Source: Stieleria maiorica (lineage in GTDB: Bacteria > Planctomycetota > Planctomycetia > Pirellulales > Pirellulaceae). Taken from it: DNA of 64,000 nt. Below are positions 1 to 8,506 of this stretch, in pieces. The position numbers were made by a program, and so were the translations under genes. The notes under the pieces were generated by a model that saw only the letters and a list, made by a program, of their open reading frames with translations, did no database searches and was not told the DNA's origin. The stretch covers positions 7,287,641 through 7,351,640 of the forward strand of contig NZ_CP036264.1 of the NCBI RefSeq assembly GCF_008035925.1, written 5' to 3'. The stretch's first letter is position 1. Every line of letters begins with the position of its first letter.

Positions 1-1043
1 GCCAGCAGATTTTCGATCCTCGCTTCGATTGACTCCAATTGCGGTTGGTCGAGCGGCGGCGTCTGCGTGTCGTCGCGACTTCGGATCCGGTGAATCGAAC
101 CGGCCAAGCGAGTCCATGCGACAGGGTTGTTCGGATCACGCAGCGTCGCTTCGTAGAACGCGCGAGCGGCTTGTGCGGGGAGGGTTCGGGACTGAGCCCA
201 ACTACCCAAGGCAAGCCAATAGTAGGCATCGTCGCGACAATGGGGCGACGTGCCGGCGGACCATTCGTCGATCTGCGAGAATCGGCCTTGCGCAGCGAGA
301 ACGTAACCCAAGAGGGCTTGGACGGGCGTGAAATCAGCATGCCGCTTAAGAATGTTGCGGCAAACCTCTTCCGACGCGTCGAATTTACGATTGTCCATCA
401 AATCAATCGCGTGCCCCAACTGGATCCGCCGGTCCTCGGGATTCCGCTGCGTCAACAGTTCGAGCATCGGAGCAGAATACGTGCGGCGTTGGGCGTCGGT
501 GAAAGCGAGCAACAGTTGCAGGTCAAAGTTTCGCGTTCGAATCAATGATTCGTAATGCGGATCGATCCGGTGATGGAGTTGAGCTTCTTTGAGGAAACCG
601 ATCAGTTTGACGCGCAGGGAATGATCCGATGGGTTCGCATCGACCGCGTTTTCCAACAGTGAGATGACATCGTACAGTCGCCCGACTTCGATCAACGCCC
701 GAATGGCTTGATCGACCCGCAACGGGTCGTAGTCGTCGCGCTGGGCCGCTTCGACCATCAAGTCAACGGCCTGGGGCTTACGCCCGGTCATCGCAGCGAC
801 CGTCGCTACTTCGGTCAGTATGTCGGCGTCATTGGGGTGGGTGATGAGCACATGTTTTGTTTGTGCCCAGGCCGACGCCCAATGGCCCTCGGAAACCGCG
901 CGTCGCATTTCAGCGACCGGATCCGACGTTTGTTCACCATTGGTGACGTGTTGAGGTGGCGAATTGGTGGGCAGGTCGTCGCTGCAACCGGCGATGAAGG
1001 CGAGTGTAACGATGACGCAAGGCAGTCGGATTCGGCGAAACAA
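1..1043 (-). CDS. TPR-repeat lipoprotein (3' end outside window)
   Basis: Reading the minus strand from a TTG at 1043 gives an open frame that runs off the left edge. The first residues form a lipoprotein signal (basic FRRIR, a hydrophobic run, then lipobox FIAGC followed by SDD). The rest is helical, with repeated short helix pairs typical of tetratricopeptide repeats (for example around AQAARAFYEATLRDPNNP). A stop lies shortly upstream of the TTG; the next in-frame ATG (908) would lose the signal, so TTG is preferred. It resembles the TPR lipoprotein at 4446-5912 along its length, so the two look like paralogues. TPR proteins of this kind often neighbour CRTAC1/ASPIC proteins in planctomycetes; any such partner would be off-window. 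Function is unknown beyond a probable periplasmic scaffold role. Confidence 0.75.
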   Translation of the reverse strand, partial: MFRRIRLPCVIVTLAFIAGCSDDLPTNSPPQHVTNGEQTSDPVAEMRRAVSEGHWASAWAQTKHVLITHPNDADILTEVATVAAMTGRKPQAVDLMVEAAQRDDYDPLRVDQAIRALIEVGRLYDVISLLENAVDANPSDHSLRVKLIGFLKEAQLHHRIDPHYESLIRTRNFDLQLLLAFTDAQRRTYSAPMLELLTQRNPEDRRIQLGHAIDLMDNRKFDASEEVCRNILKRHADFTPVQALLGYVLAAQGRFSQIDEWSAGTSPHCRDDAYYWLALGSWAQSRTLPAQAARAFYEATLRDPNNPVAWTRLAGSIHRIRSRDDTQTPPLDQPQLESIEARIENLL

Positions 1044-1554
1044 GGGATCAAGCCGTAATCAAGAAACACAATGGACGACACTCGTTCACTTCATTGTGAA
1101 GCTGTTCGATGTGACACCATCGGGTGTCGAAATCATTTTGGATTCAATTGTACTTGAATCACACACATGCGTTGTGAGTGGTTATGTTACTTTTCTTCTA
1201 CATGCTAGCAGTGTGAGTTCGTTCGCCAGTTTGACGCGTTCACGTTGGGTGCAAAAGTTATCGAAATAATTGCCAAAAGACTGCGAAACTCGGTGATGCG
1301 ATCGGGGTTCAACGAAGGCGATTGATTAAAAGCCATTGCCCGCCTGATGCCATCAATACCGCGCTTCATTCATATAAATGAGCCGGCACCCTACCTTTAG
1401 TTTGTCCCGGCCGCTGTTTTGGTGGTCTGGCTTCGCGTTGATCAATTGTTGAGCGACGATCGCTCGTGAATCGAATTCATGTTTTCGATTGCTTCACGTC
1501 GTCATCGTTGTCATTTCCGTTATCTCTTCCTTGTTTGTTTCAATGGAGCACACC
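1044..1554. other. Divergent intergenic region before the pilin-like gene
   Basis: About 510 bases separate the minus-strand TPR lipoprotein from the plus-strand DUF1559 gene, so both promoters should lie here. It looks more AT-rich than the flanking genes. The only structured element I can name is the inverted repeat at 1141-1160. Short ORFs here have no recognisable protein character. No convincing -35/-10 pair or RNA gene was found. Confidence 0.5.
1141..1160. repeat. Inverted repeat (7-bp arms)
   Basis: GATTCAA at 1141-1147 is the exact reverse complement of TTGAATC at 1154-1160, with TTGTAC between them. It lies in the divergent intergenic region about 100 bases upstream of the lipoprotein start, so it could be a regulator site or a small hairpin. 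Nothing else supports either reading. Confidence 0.35.
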
Positions 1555-2823
1555 ATGGTTCGAAAGCATGCGGCAGGACGTTCTGCCGGTTTTACTCTTG
1601 TAGAGTTATTGGTGGTCATTGCGATCATCGGCATTTTGGTCGGTCTATTATTACCGGCCGTCCAGGCGGCACGCGAAGCGGCTCGGCGGATGAGTTGCAG
1701 CAATAATTTCAAGCAACTCGGCTTGGCAATGCACAATTATCACGCGGCATTCAAGCAGCTGCCTCCTTATGGTGGCGGAACAGGTAAAGGGTTGGAGACA
1801 CCGCCGGCATGGTGGCGTGCCAGCAACACCGCGAACCGTAAAAGCCTGAGTATTTGGGTTCCGTTGACGTCCTATTTTGAACAGCAAGGATTGTGGGACC
1901 ACATTTCCAATCGAAGTGTCCAAACGGTGACAGGGGCGACGCCGCCGGCGCCGCTGAACTACTGGCCGGCGATGGGGCCGAGCCCCAAATCGTATTCGAC
2001 CAGCCCGGGTTATATCCCATGGCAATCGGAGATTCCGACGCTTCGTTGCCCGAGCGACGGGGGAACGGGGTTGCCGGGGCGTGGCCGGGTGAATTATGGC
2101 GCCTGTTTGGGCGATTCACCAAAGAACCAAATCATGTCGCACTATGACACGGCGCAAATGGTGCCGACAACCAACGCGGGTAACGCTCGAAACGCCAAGG
2201 CACTCCACCGCGGCATGTTTGCTCCGTACACCAAGTTCGCATTTCGTGACGTAAAAGACGGGCTTTCCAACACGATCGCGTGTGGTGAGATTGTCACCGA
2301 CCAGGGCGATAAAGCGGTCAACGGTTCGCTGTCGTGGGACGCCGGCGGAAACGGCGATGATCACTTTTTCAATCCGTTGCACTGCGTTGAATCGGGTGAA
2401 ATCGATCCGGATCGACCGCGATTCTGGTGCGATTCACAAAGCACCGGTTGTACACCGCCGGTGAGTGTCGTCGTTAATGAAACCAATGGTCGCGGGATGA
2501 GTTGGGCGTCGGCGTTCCGCACGTCGATCCAGGCGGTCTTCACCGTTCGTCCGCCCAACAGCGAACTTTGTATCGGACAATGGGCCGACAACCTGGGCAA
2601 TTTCTCGCCCAGTAGTTTCCACCAGGGCGGATGCCACGTCCTGATGGGCGACGGTGCGGTCACGTTTATTACCGACTCGATCGAGGCGGGCAATCAGAAC
2701 GCTGCGGGAATCTGGTATGACCAGAACCAATCGCGCCCGGGCGGTGAAAGTCCTTATGGCTTGTGGGGCGCCCTCGGCAGCAAAGCCGCCAGCGAAGTGA
2801 TTGAAGAGCAGCTGAACCAATAA
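1555..2823 (+). CDS. DUF1559 pilin-like protein with prepilin N-terminus
   Basis: The protein (422 residues) starts with a short basic leader, then GFTLVE (residues 12-17) and a hydrophobic helix, the class III prepilin signal cleaved and methylated by PilD-type peptidase. The body has the DUF1559 (SBP_bac_10) features: [10 protein letters not shown] with [13 protein letters not shown] after the helix, and a C-terminal [14 protein letters not shown] segment. DUF1559 proteins are expanded to dozens of copies in planctomycetes and are thought to form pseudopilin-like surface structures; the exact role is unknown. I chose ATG 1555 because GGAG at 1545-1548 sits six bases upstream; the open frame extends back to 1489. 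A strong hairpin follows, and a small lipoprotein gene is next, a common pairing. Confidence 0.93.
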   Translation: MVRKHAAGRSAGFTLVELLVVIAIIGILVGLLLPAVQAAREAARRMSCSNNFKQLGLAMHNYHAAFKQLPPYGGGTGKGLETPPAWWRASNTANRKSLSIWVPLTSYFEQQGLWDHISNRSVQTVTGATPPAPLNYWPAMGPSPKSYSTSPGYIPWQSEIPTLRCPSDGGTGLPGRGRVNYGACLGDSPKNQIMSHYDTAQMVPTTNAGNARNAKALHRGMFAPYTKFAFRDVKDGLSNTIACGEIVTDQGDKAVNGSLSWDAGGNGDDHFFNPLHCVESGEIDPDRPRFWCDSQSTGCTPPVSVVVNETNGRGMSWASAFRTSIQAVFTVRPPNSELCIGQWADNLGNFSPSSFHQGGCHVLMGDGAVTFITDSIEAGNQNAAGIWYDQNQSRPGGESPYGLWGALGSKAASEVIEEQLNQ

Positions 2824-2850
2824 AGTCAGCTGTCCCGCGATTATCCATTT

Positions 2851-2883
2851 CGTCCCGCCTCTATTCACTCATGGGGCGGGGCG
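2851..2883 (+). terminator. Hairpin after the DUF1559 gene
   Basis: CGTCCCGCCTC (2851-2861) pairs over all eleven positions with GGGGCGGGGCG (2873-2883), allowing two G-U pairs, around an 11-base loop. It starts 28 bases after the stop codon. There is no long U tract, so it may attenuate or protect the transcript rather than fully terminate. Confidence 0.6.
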
Positions 2884-3001
2884 TTCGATTAACCAGATCC
2901 CGTCGCGAGCGATTGATCGTTGGCGTGAAATCTGGGGGGCGCATGAAGTGCGCGCCTCTGTGTCCTAGCAATCACCTCTATTATTATCGAAAGGTTTCTC
3001 C

Positions 3002-3184
3002 GTGAAAAAATTCTTGATGACATTCCTCTGCGCCCTCGCCATCTGTCCCGTTTTCGGCTGTGGAGGGTCAGGCGAAACGACGATCGTAGCGGCTCCTGAA
3101 AATGAAGCTACCGATGATGTGCCCGTGGAGGGGATGAGCGACGAAGAGTACGCCCGAGCGATGGAAAAGTCGATGCAGCAATAG
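3002..3184 (+). CDS. Small lipoprotein next to DUF1559 gene
   Basis: This 60-residue protein begins MKKFLMTFLCALAI and has a lipobox ending FGC at residue 20, followed by GGSG and an acidic, low-complexity tail. Such tiny lipoproteins commonly follow DUF1559 genes in planctomycetes and may be outer-membrane or periplasmic partners of the pilin-like protein. The pairing is known; the function is not. It lies downstream of the hairpin at 2851-2883, so it may be expressed at a lower level or from its own promoter. Confidence 0.75.
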   Translation: MKKFLMTFLCALAICPVFGCGGSGETTIVAAPENEATDDVPVEGMSDEEYARAMEKSMQQ

Positions 3185-3232
3185 GAAAAGCCTTCACGCT
3201 GGATCTCGTTGAGTATGCCGACGGTCTGTGCC

Positions 3233-3264
3233 GGATTGCCGGGGAGAATGATACCCGGCAATCC
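3233..3264 (+). terminator. Hairpin between small lipoprotein and cytochrome
   Basis: GGATTGCCGGG (3233-3243) and CCCGGCAATCC (3254-3264) are perfect inverted arms around a 10-base loop, and outside them GTGC/GCAC extends the stem with one bulge. It lies about 50 bases after the lipoprotein stop and 45 bases before the cytochrome start. No U tract follows. Confidence 0.55.
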
Positions 3265-3309
3265 GCACAGCACGGTTGTCCTCCAGTCGCTGCTGTGGCA
3301 CCAAAGCAT

Positions 3310-4449
3310 ATGGATCGATTTGGAAATCGCAGTTTGGCGATGATGGTGGCAGTGGCCTCGGGTTTCTGTTTGGTGACGCTATGCGCCCGCTGCGTTGCCG
3401 TGGATGATAAGGGTGAAGTTCGCCCGTCGAACGTTGCTGAATCAGTCGCGTCAGTCAGCGCGCCAACGTATGTCGGAAAGCAGGTCTGTCGGGAATGCCA
3501 CCCGCAGAATTTTGATCTTCATCAGCATTCCGGCCACGCGGACACGTTTTCTCGGTCCGTCGATTCGGAGATCGCAAAGAAGTACGCCGGCAAGGCGCTC
3601 GACGCCGGAAACCCCTACGGTGTGTTTCATTACGAGTGGGGCAACGAAGGGTTGCGAACGCGTCGCGCGGCCGACATGGACCAAGCGCCATTTGCGCTTC
3701 AGTATGCCGTCGGGTCCGGACGTAATGCGATGACGCTGTTGACACTGATTGACGATAAAGAGTCCGATGCGGCAGGAATCGAACATCGCATTTCTTGGTT
3801 TGGTTCCCATGGCGATTTCGGATTGACGCCGGGACACATCGGCATGACGCCTCAGGACGAAAGAGGGTTGCTGGGAAACGTTGTGCGGGGAAAAAGCGTT
3901 CGGCAATGCGTCTATTGTCACACCACCACCGGGACGATTGTGGGCACGGAAATCGTCGATCTGGTCGCCGACGTGAATTGCGAAAAATGCCACGGTCCCG
4001 GCAGCGAGCATGTCCAACAGGCCAGACGATCCGAAACGCCACCGCCGTTTTCGATCGGCCGCGATCGGTGGGACTTGGAAGCCGAGTTGCAGCTGTGTGG
4101 TGATTGTCACCGCTTGCCCCGCAATATCGATCCGGTGGCGCTGCGTGAGTATTCTGCTGAGCTGCTTCGGTTCCAGCCGGTCGGCATGCTGCGAAGTGAG
4201 TGTTATTTGGAATCGGACGGCAACTTCATGTGTTCGACTTGTCACAATCCACATCAGGATTCCAAGGCGAAGTCGACGGCAGCGTACGAGCAAGATTGTC
4301 TCGGCTGCCACCAACCCGATTCGGACGCGCACGTCGCCTGCAGTGTTTCCCCGACCAGCGGCTGCGTCGAATGTCATATGCCGGCGACAAAGTTCGAACA
4401 GGGGATGGTGTTTCACGATCACTGGATCCGCATCCGAGACGCCGAATGA
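3310..4449 (+). CDS. Periplasmic heptahaem cytochrome c
   Basis: After a signal peptide (about residues 1-30) the protein has seven CxxCH haem sites, at about residues 60 (CRECH), 200 (CVYCH), 224 (CEKCH), 263 (CGDCH), 308 (CSTCH), 330 (CLGCH) and 352 (CVECH). Total length is 379 residues. The CEKCHGPG, CxxCHNPH and CxxCHMPA contexts are typical of cytochrome c554-like multihaem proteins that move electrons in the periplasm. The start is ATG 3310; an ATG at 3295 is also in frame but lengthens the basic n-region. The stop overlaps the next start (ATGA), so it is translationally coupled to the TPR lipoprotein that follows. The haem contexts match the first half of the cytochrome-TPR fusion at 24350-26134. 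The redox partner is not identified. Confidence 0.92.
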   Translation: MDRFGNRSLAMMVAVASGFCLVTLCARCVAVDDKGEVRPSNVAESVASVSAPTYVGKQVCRECHPQNFDLHQHSGHADTFSRSVDSEIAKKYAGKALDAGNPYGVFHYEWGNEGLRTRRAADMDQAPFALQYAVGSGRNAMTLLTLIDDKESDAAGIEHRISWFGSHGDFGLTPGHIGMTPQDERGLLGNVVRGKSVRQCVYCHTTTGTIVGTEIVDLVADVNCEKCHGPGSEHVQQARRSETPPPFSIGRDRWDLEAELQLCGDCHRLPRNIDPVALREYSAELLRFQPVGMLRSECYLESDGNFMCSTCHNPHQDSKAKSTAAYEQDCLGCHQPDSDAHVACSVSPTSGCVECHMPATKFEQGMVFHDHWIRIRDAE

Positions 4450-5912
4450 GTGTGATTGGTTTCAGCGGCGGATGTGATTGCGGACGGGGTCTGCCACTGC
4501 GGTGGGCGGATCGTGCCGGCGTGATCGGCGGCATGGTGCTCGCATTGGCGGTTTTGACGCTCGGCTGTGATCGCTCCGGTGACGACACAGTCGAGAGTCG
4601 CTCCGATCCGGTCCCCGTCGTCAAGGAGGCTGCGCCAGAACCGTCGATTTCTCAGCCGGAGCCACTGCCACAGTCGGAGCCGACGCCGCAGCCGCAGACG
4701 GTCGATCAGGAAGCTTCGATGGTTCAGGCGGTGGACGTGCATGATAATGATGCATCGACGATCGCTGATCCTGCCAAGCGTGCCGCCGAAGCGTTGCGAA
4801 GCGGCGATGTCGATGCGGCTTATCGGTATGCCCGCGAAGCGATGTTTCGATCCCCCCAAGACCCGCAGGTGGTGTTTTTGATGGCCCGCGTACTGGGGCG
4901 GCGGCAGCGTTTTCCTGAAGCGGTGCGGATGCTGGACCGCTTGGCCGAGGCGCATCCCGAGACTCGATTGCCCGGTTTGGGGCAATCGTCCGAGTGGCTG
5001 GTTTTGCATGGCGACTACGCCGGTGCGGAGACGCGACTGCGAACGATCCTGGACGAAGTGCCGACCATTGCGATGCCGCATCGTGCGCTCGCGCGGCTGT
5101 TGCTGGGATTGGGCCGCCGCGCCGAAGCGGAGGAGCATCTGCGTCGACTCTGTCGCATGGGTGATGTCAACGATTTGGAGCTGGTCTCATTGCTTCGCAT
5201 TTCATCCCCGTTGCCCGGCGGCAATGCGATCGAGCCACTTTCCGATTCGGCAGCCGTCTTGTCTTTGGTCGGGGAGAACCGATTTGAAGAGGCGAGGCAG
5301 CGGTTGCTGGAGATCGAGCAGCCAGACGAATTGCAGCACGCGCTGCTGGGGCGTTTGGCGGTGCTGCTGGGTGACACCGACGCACTGTCCCGCTGGAGTC
5401 AGACCGAACAAACGCAACATGGAAGCGTTCATGTCCAGTTCGTCTTGGCGGCACAGCACGTCCAGTTGGGTGACGACGAATCAGCGACGCGACACCTTTG
5501 CCGCGTTGTGATGCAAGATCCGACCGACGACCATGCCTATCGCATGCTCAGCGGTACGCTGGAAAGACTGGGGCTGGATGAAGCTTCACGCACCGCCACG
5601 CAGCGTTGGAAGTGGATTCATCGGACGCATGTGATCGCGGCGGAATTGAATCGGGCACCGAACGACAGGTTCGATCTGATCGGCGAGTTGGTTCAAATCT
5701 TGGATCAATTGCAACGACACGATGAATCGCTCGCCTGGCAGAGCATGCAGGTGATCCACGGGCAAGCGGTACTGACGAAGCAACAGGCGATCGAGCGAAT
5801 GGGGCAGATTAACCGGCGTCGAATGGAGTTGAGCGCGGCGGGGACGCTGGGACCTGACGATGAATTCATTCGCTGTGGAGTGGATCTGGAGTCGCTCGCG
5901 GCATCCGAGTGA
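4446..5912 (+). CDS. TPR-repeat lipoprotein coupled to cytochrome
   Basis: ATG 4446 overlaps the cytochrome stop by 4 bases (ATGA), which sets the start; the frame is open further upstream only inside the cytochrome gene. The 488-residue product has a long n-region, a hydrophobic segment and lipobox LTLGC, then a Pro/Glu/Gln-rich linker, then TPR-like helices (from AAEALRSGDVDAAYRYAREA onwards). It should be a lipid-anchored periplasmic scaffold working with the adjacent cytochrome. It is similar in layout to the lipoprotein at 1-1043. In planctomycetes such TPR proteins often pair with CRTAC1 proteins, but none follows here. Function beyond protein interaction is inferred. Confidence 0.85.
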   Translation: MSVIGFSGGCDCGRGLPLRWADRAGVIGGMVLALAVLTLGCDRSGDDTVESRSDPVPVVKEAAPEPSISQPEPLPQSEPTPQPQTVDQEASMVQAVDVHDNDASTIADPAKRAAEALRSGDVDAAYRYAREAMFRSPQDPQVVFLMARVLGRRQRFPEAVRMLDRLAEAHPETRLPGLGQSSEWLVLHGDYAGAETRLRTILDEVPTIAMPHRALARLLLGLGRRAEAEEHLRRLCRMGDVNDLELVSLLRISSPLPGGNAIEPLSDSAAVLSLVGENRFEEARQRLLEIEQPDELQHALLGRLAVLLGDTDALSRWSQTEQTQHGSVHVQFVLAAQHVQLGDDESATRHLCRVVMQDPTDDHAYRMLSGTLERLGLDEASRTATQRWKWIHRTHVIAAELNRAPNDRFDLIGELVQILDQLQRHDESLAWQSMQVIHGQAVLTKQQAIERMGQINRRRMELSAAGTLGPDDEFIRCGVDLESLAASE

Positions 5913-6056
5913 TCGACCCGGACTGGACTGTCATTGTCATCGATTGCACGCGCGGGCATGCCGAGAACCGGCGGACACGCCTTTTTTTGGAAGAAGATCC
6001 GAACGACGCAATCCGCCGGCCCCACAGGATCGTCTCTCTATTAGGGGCGTAGTCCT

Positions 6057-6081
6057 CGTTCCCGGGCTCCGCCTGGGAACG
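6057..6081 (+). terminator. Dispersed hairpin element
   Basis: CGTTCCCGGG and CCTGGGAACG form a near-perfect stem around CTCCG in the 186-base gap between the TPR lipoprotein and the DUF2784 gene. A related, decayed copy (GGTTCCCAGGCTCTGC) lies at 59779-59795 after the GGDEF gene. The position after coding sequence suggests a terminator-like or repeat role. Confidence 0.5.
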
Positions 6082-6098
6082 GAAAAGTGAGGTGTGTG

Positions 6099-6494
6099 GT
6101 GATCTATCGATTTTTGGCTGACATCACGGTGGCGGTCCACTTTGGTTACGTCACGTTCGTGGTCCTGGGAGCGGTCGCGACGCTGATCGGCGCGATGCGG
6201 GGCTGGCATTGGGTCCGCAACCGCTGGTTTCGAGGGATCCATCTGGCGATGATTTTGGTGGTGGTGCTGGAGGCATGGGTGGGAGTGACGTGCCCGTTGA
6301 CGACACTGGAACAGGACTTTCGTTCGGCCGCCGGTGAGCAGACGTACCAGGGTGACTTCATCGCCAACTGGATGCACGAGGCGATGTTCTTTGAACTGGA
6401 TCCCTGGGTCTTCACGGTCGGCTACACGTTGTTCGGCGCCTTGGTCGTCGCCAATCTGGTGTTCGTGCCGCCGCGCTGGCGCAAGGGCAAGTGA
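6099..6494 (+). CDS. DUF2784 membrane protein
   Basis: The 131-residue product has about four hydrophobic segments and the DUF2784 layout: IYRFLADITVAVHFGYV at the start, a Trp/Arg stretch (GWHWVRNRWFRGIH), then VGVTCPLTTLEQDF and a Tyr-GDFI-x-NW segment. DUF2784 proteins are small inner-membrane proteins of unknown function. The start is uncertain: GTG codons occur at 6087, 6096 and 6099 in frame. GTG 6099 is used because GAGG at 6089-6092 is suitably spaced and the family begins near Tyr-Arg. It is convergent with the CPBP protease gene, with 12 bases between the stops. Confidence 0.85.
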   Translation: MIYRFLADITVAVHFGYVTFVVLGAVATLIGAMRGWHWVRNRWFRGIHLAMILVVVLEAWVGVTCPLTTLEQDFRSAAGEQTYQGDFIANWMHEAMFFELDPWVFTVGYTLFGALVVANLVFVPPRWRKGK

Positions 6495-6506
6495 CGGACT
6501 GGCCCG

Positions 6507-7199
6507 CTATTCCGCTGGTTCGGCATCCAGTTCGCGTTTGGCGATCAGGAATTGAGCTGCGTCGTAGGCGGCATGGGCAACGATCGGGACCAGCAGGCTG
6601 TCGGTGGCGATCATCAGTGCGGCGAAGTAGACGCCCATCAGCGAGGCGACGAACACGTAAAGTTTGGTGATCGGATGCAGCAATCCGAAGCCGATCGAGG
6701 ACACCAAAACGGCCGCGGCCAGCAGGCCGGGGACGGCCACGCTGAAGCTGTCTCCGACTTGGAACGGATTGGAGAACGGACCGTCGCTGCCGCCGGCGGC
6801 GGTCAACCAGGGCAGCAGGCAACCGCGAAACGCGAGCTCTTCCCCGATCCCTGCACAAACGCTGAGCGTCAGGAGTTCGCCGTGGGACAGTGACAAGAGG
6901 GCCTTCATCGTCGGCGCATCGCTGAGCTGTTTGATGGCGTCGATCGCGCTGTGCGGGACCTTCATCAGCAGCGTGATGGCGATCAGCATCGGAATCGACG
7001 CGACCACGCCGATCCCCAGTTCGATCGCGACACTTTTCCACGCCAACTTGTCGATCCGCCCGAGGTAGGCTCGCGCGTCGATCCCCAACACCCAGGCCAG
7101 CAGCAGGCCGGCCAGACCGATGGCCAGTTCGAACCCGCATGCCCAGACGAATAGGAGCTCGTCGGACGCTTCTTCGTGGGGAGGCGTGTCTTCGTTCAA
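6507..7199 (-). CDS. CPBP-family intramembrane metalloprotease
   Basis: The protein has about six membrane segments and the CPBP (CAAX prenyl protease / Abi) motifs: EELAFRG (Glu120, Glu121, Arg125), FGLLHP (His175) and AHAAYD (His209). These residues bind the metal and form the intramembrane active site in the family. Bacterial members act as prenyl-type or bacteriocin-immunity proteases; the substrate here is unknown. I place the start at TTG 7199, one base after the RNase D stop, giving 230 residues. The frame stays open back to 7307 inside the RNase D gene, but that extension has no family character. The arrangement suggests co-transcription with RNase D. Confidence 0.85.
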   Translation of the reverse strand: MNEDTPPHEEASDELLFVWACGFELAIGLAGLLLAWVLGIDARAYLGRIDKLAWKSVAIELGIGVVASIPMLIAITLLMKVPHSAIDAIKQLSDAPTMKALLSLSHGELLTLSVCAGIGEELAFRGCLLPWLTAAGGSDGPFSNPFQVGDSFSVAVPGLLAAAVLVSSIGFGLLHPITKLYVFVASLMGVYFAALMIATDSLLVPIVAHAAYDAAQFLIAKRELDAEPAE

Positions 7200-7200
7200 G

Positions 7201-8379
7201 TCAATCCAGCTCGACGAATTCCAGCGGCTGTTCCTTGCGAACGTTGGCAACCCGGATGGCCGCGTCACCGCTGAGTAGCTTGCGAAAGGTTTTTCCAACG
7301 ATTTCACCGCGCCATCCGGTCAACAGCGCCGGGACCTGGTCCCCTTCCTTCGGATCCAGTTCATAGCCGAGCACTTCTTTGACGTCGTCGGCGTTACCGA
7401 CGATCGATGGGGCCAGTTTGTTTTGCCGACTGATGCAGGCCATTGAGGTCGAAAGGAACTGGCTGAGCATTGGCGAGATCACGCTGCGCGATTTGCGTGT
7501 CCGGCGGGGAAGTTGGTCGTCGGGAACCTGCAAAGCCTCCCGAATCGCCGCGGAAATATCCTCGTAATGGGCGCTGTACCCTCTCCAATCCATGCCGCGG
7601 ATGTTGCGGATTTTTTTGATGTCCGCCGACCCGCGTTTGGCAAGCTCGACCATCAGATCGTCCCGCATCACCCGTCGCACGGGGCGGTCCAGCGTGGCGG
7701 CGCGTTGGTCACGCCATCGCCACAGGTGACGGATGATTTCCAGTTGCCGCGGCGTCATCCCGGCACAGCCGCTGACACGTCGCCAGTTCTCGCTGGTTTC
7801 TTGCTGGATGACCTTGCGCTGTCGGATCTCGGTCTCTTCTTCCAGCCAAACCATGCGATCGAGTTTCTCGATCGCCTCGCGCTGCATCTGATACATCGCC
7901 TGCAGGTCCGTCACGTCTTGCAGGGCATAATTGAGCTGGTCGCGCGACAGTGGCCGGTGCCGCCAGTTGGTTCGCGATTCGCCCTTGGCCAGCGTTTTAC
8001 CGGTCAGCCGACTGACCAGGTTTCCCAGCGAGATCGGAAACTCCATCCCGCTAAACCCGGCCGCCAATTGGGTGTCAAAAAGCCCCGCGATCGGCTGGTT
8101 GGTGAATTGGAAACAGAAGCGACACTCTTCGCGGGCCGCATGTGCGATCACCGTCCGTCCGGGTTGGACCAACAGATCCCAGAACGGTGCGGTCGTGTGC
8201 ATCGCCAATGGGTCGATGATCGCCAATCGATCACCGGCGGCGACTTGAATGAGACACAATTGTGGTCGATAGCGGTCTTCGGAAACAAACTCGGTGTCGA
8301 AGGCAATGATCGGCGCATCAGCCAGTTCATCGCAGAATTGACGAAGATCGCCGATCGCACTGATCGATTCGTATTCCAA
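7201..8379 (-). CDS. rnd: Ribonuclease D-type 3'-5' exonuclease
   Basis: The 392-residue protein has an N-terminal DEDDy exonuclease domain followed by an HRDC region. Motif I is AFDTEFV (Asp28, Glu30), and motif III is YALQDVTDL with Tyr and Asp. Motif II reads HAAREECRF, so the usual Asp is replaced by Glu. RNase D trims 3' ends of tRNA precursors and other structured RNAs in the cytoplasm. The HRDC half begins near TPRQLEIIRHLWRWRD and a second HRDC-like helical segment follows. Length agrees with the E. coli enzyme (about 375). It heads a two-gene unit with the CPBP protease, and is divergent from mfnB. Confidence 0.93.
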   Translation of the reverse strand: MEYESISAIGDLRQFCDELADAPIIAFDTEFVSEDRYRPQLCLIQVAAGDRLAIIDPLAMHTTAPFWDLLVQPGRTVIAHAAREECRFCFQFTNQPIAGLFDTQLAAGFSGMEFPISLGNLVSRLTGKTLAKGESRTNWRHRPLSRDQLNYALQDVTDLQAMYQMQREAIEKLDRMVWLEEETEIRQRKVIQQETSENWRRVSGCAGMTPRQLEIIRHLWRWRDQRAATLDRPVRRVMRDDLMVELAKRGSADIKKIRNIRGMDWRGYSAHYEDISAAIREALQVPDDQLPRRTRKSRSVISPMLSQFLSTSMACISRQNKLAPSIVGNADDVKEVLGYELDPKEGDQVPALLTGWRGEIVGKTFRKLLSGDAAIRVANVRKEQPLEFVELD

Positions 8380-8506
8380 GGGTCGTTAGACTCTCTGCAT
8401 CAAAATTGGAGGGAGATTCGGCTTCGTTTGCCCCAACGGCAACATCGGACGTTCTTTCGTGATCGGCCCACACTCTAACCGCCCGGCACCGGCGCGACCA
8501 TCCTGC

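Noticed and set aside
39-548. Plus-strand ORF at the left edge
   Set aside because: It is the shadow of the TPR lipoprotein gene on the minus strand, Arg/Ser-rich and without motifs.
3451-4422. Long minus-strand ORF opposite the cytochrome
   Set aside because: The haem motifs lie in the plus strand; the opposite frame is His/Arg-rich with no family pattern.
7513-8478. 321-residue plus-strand ORF
   Set aside because: It lies fully inside rnd in another frame; the exonuclease motifs on the minus strand are decisive.
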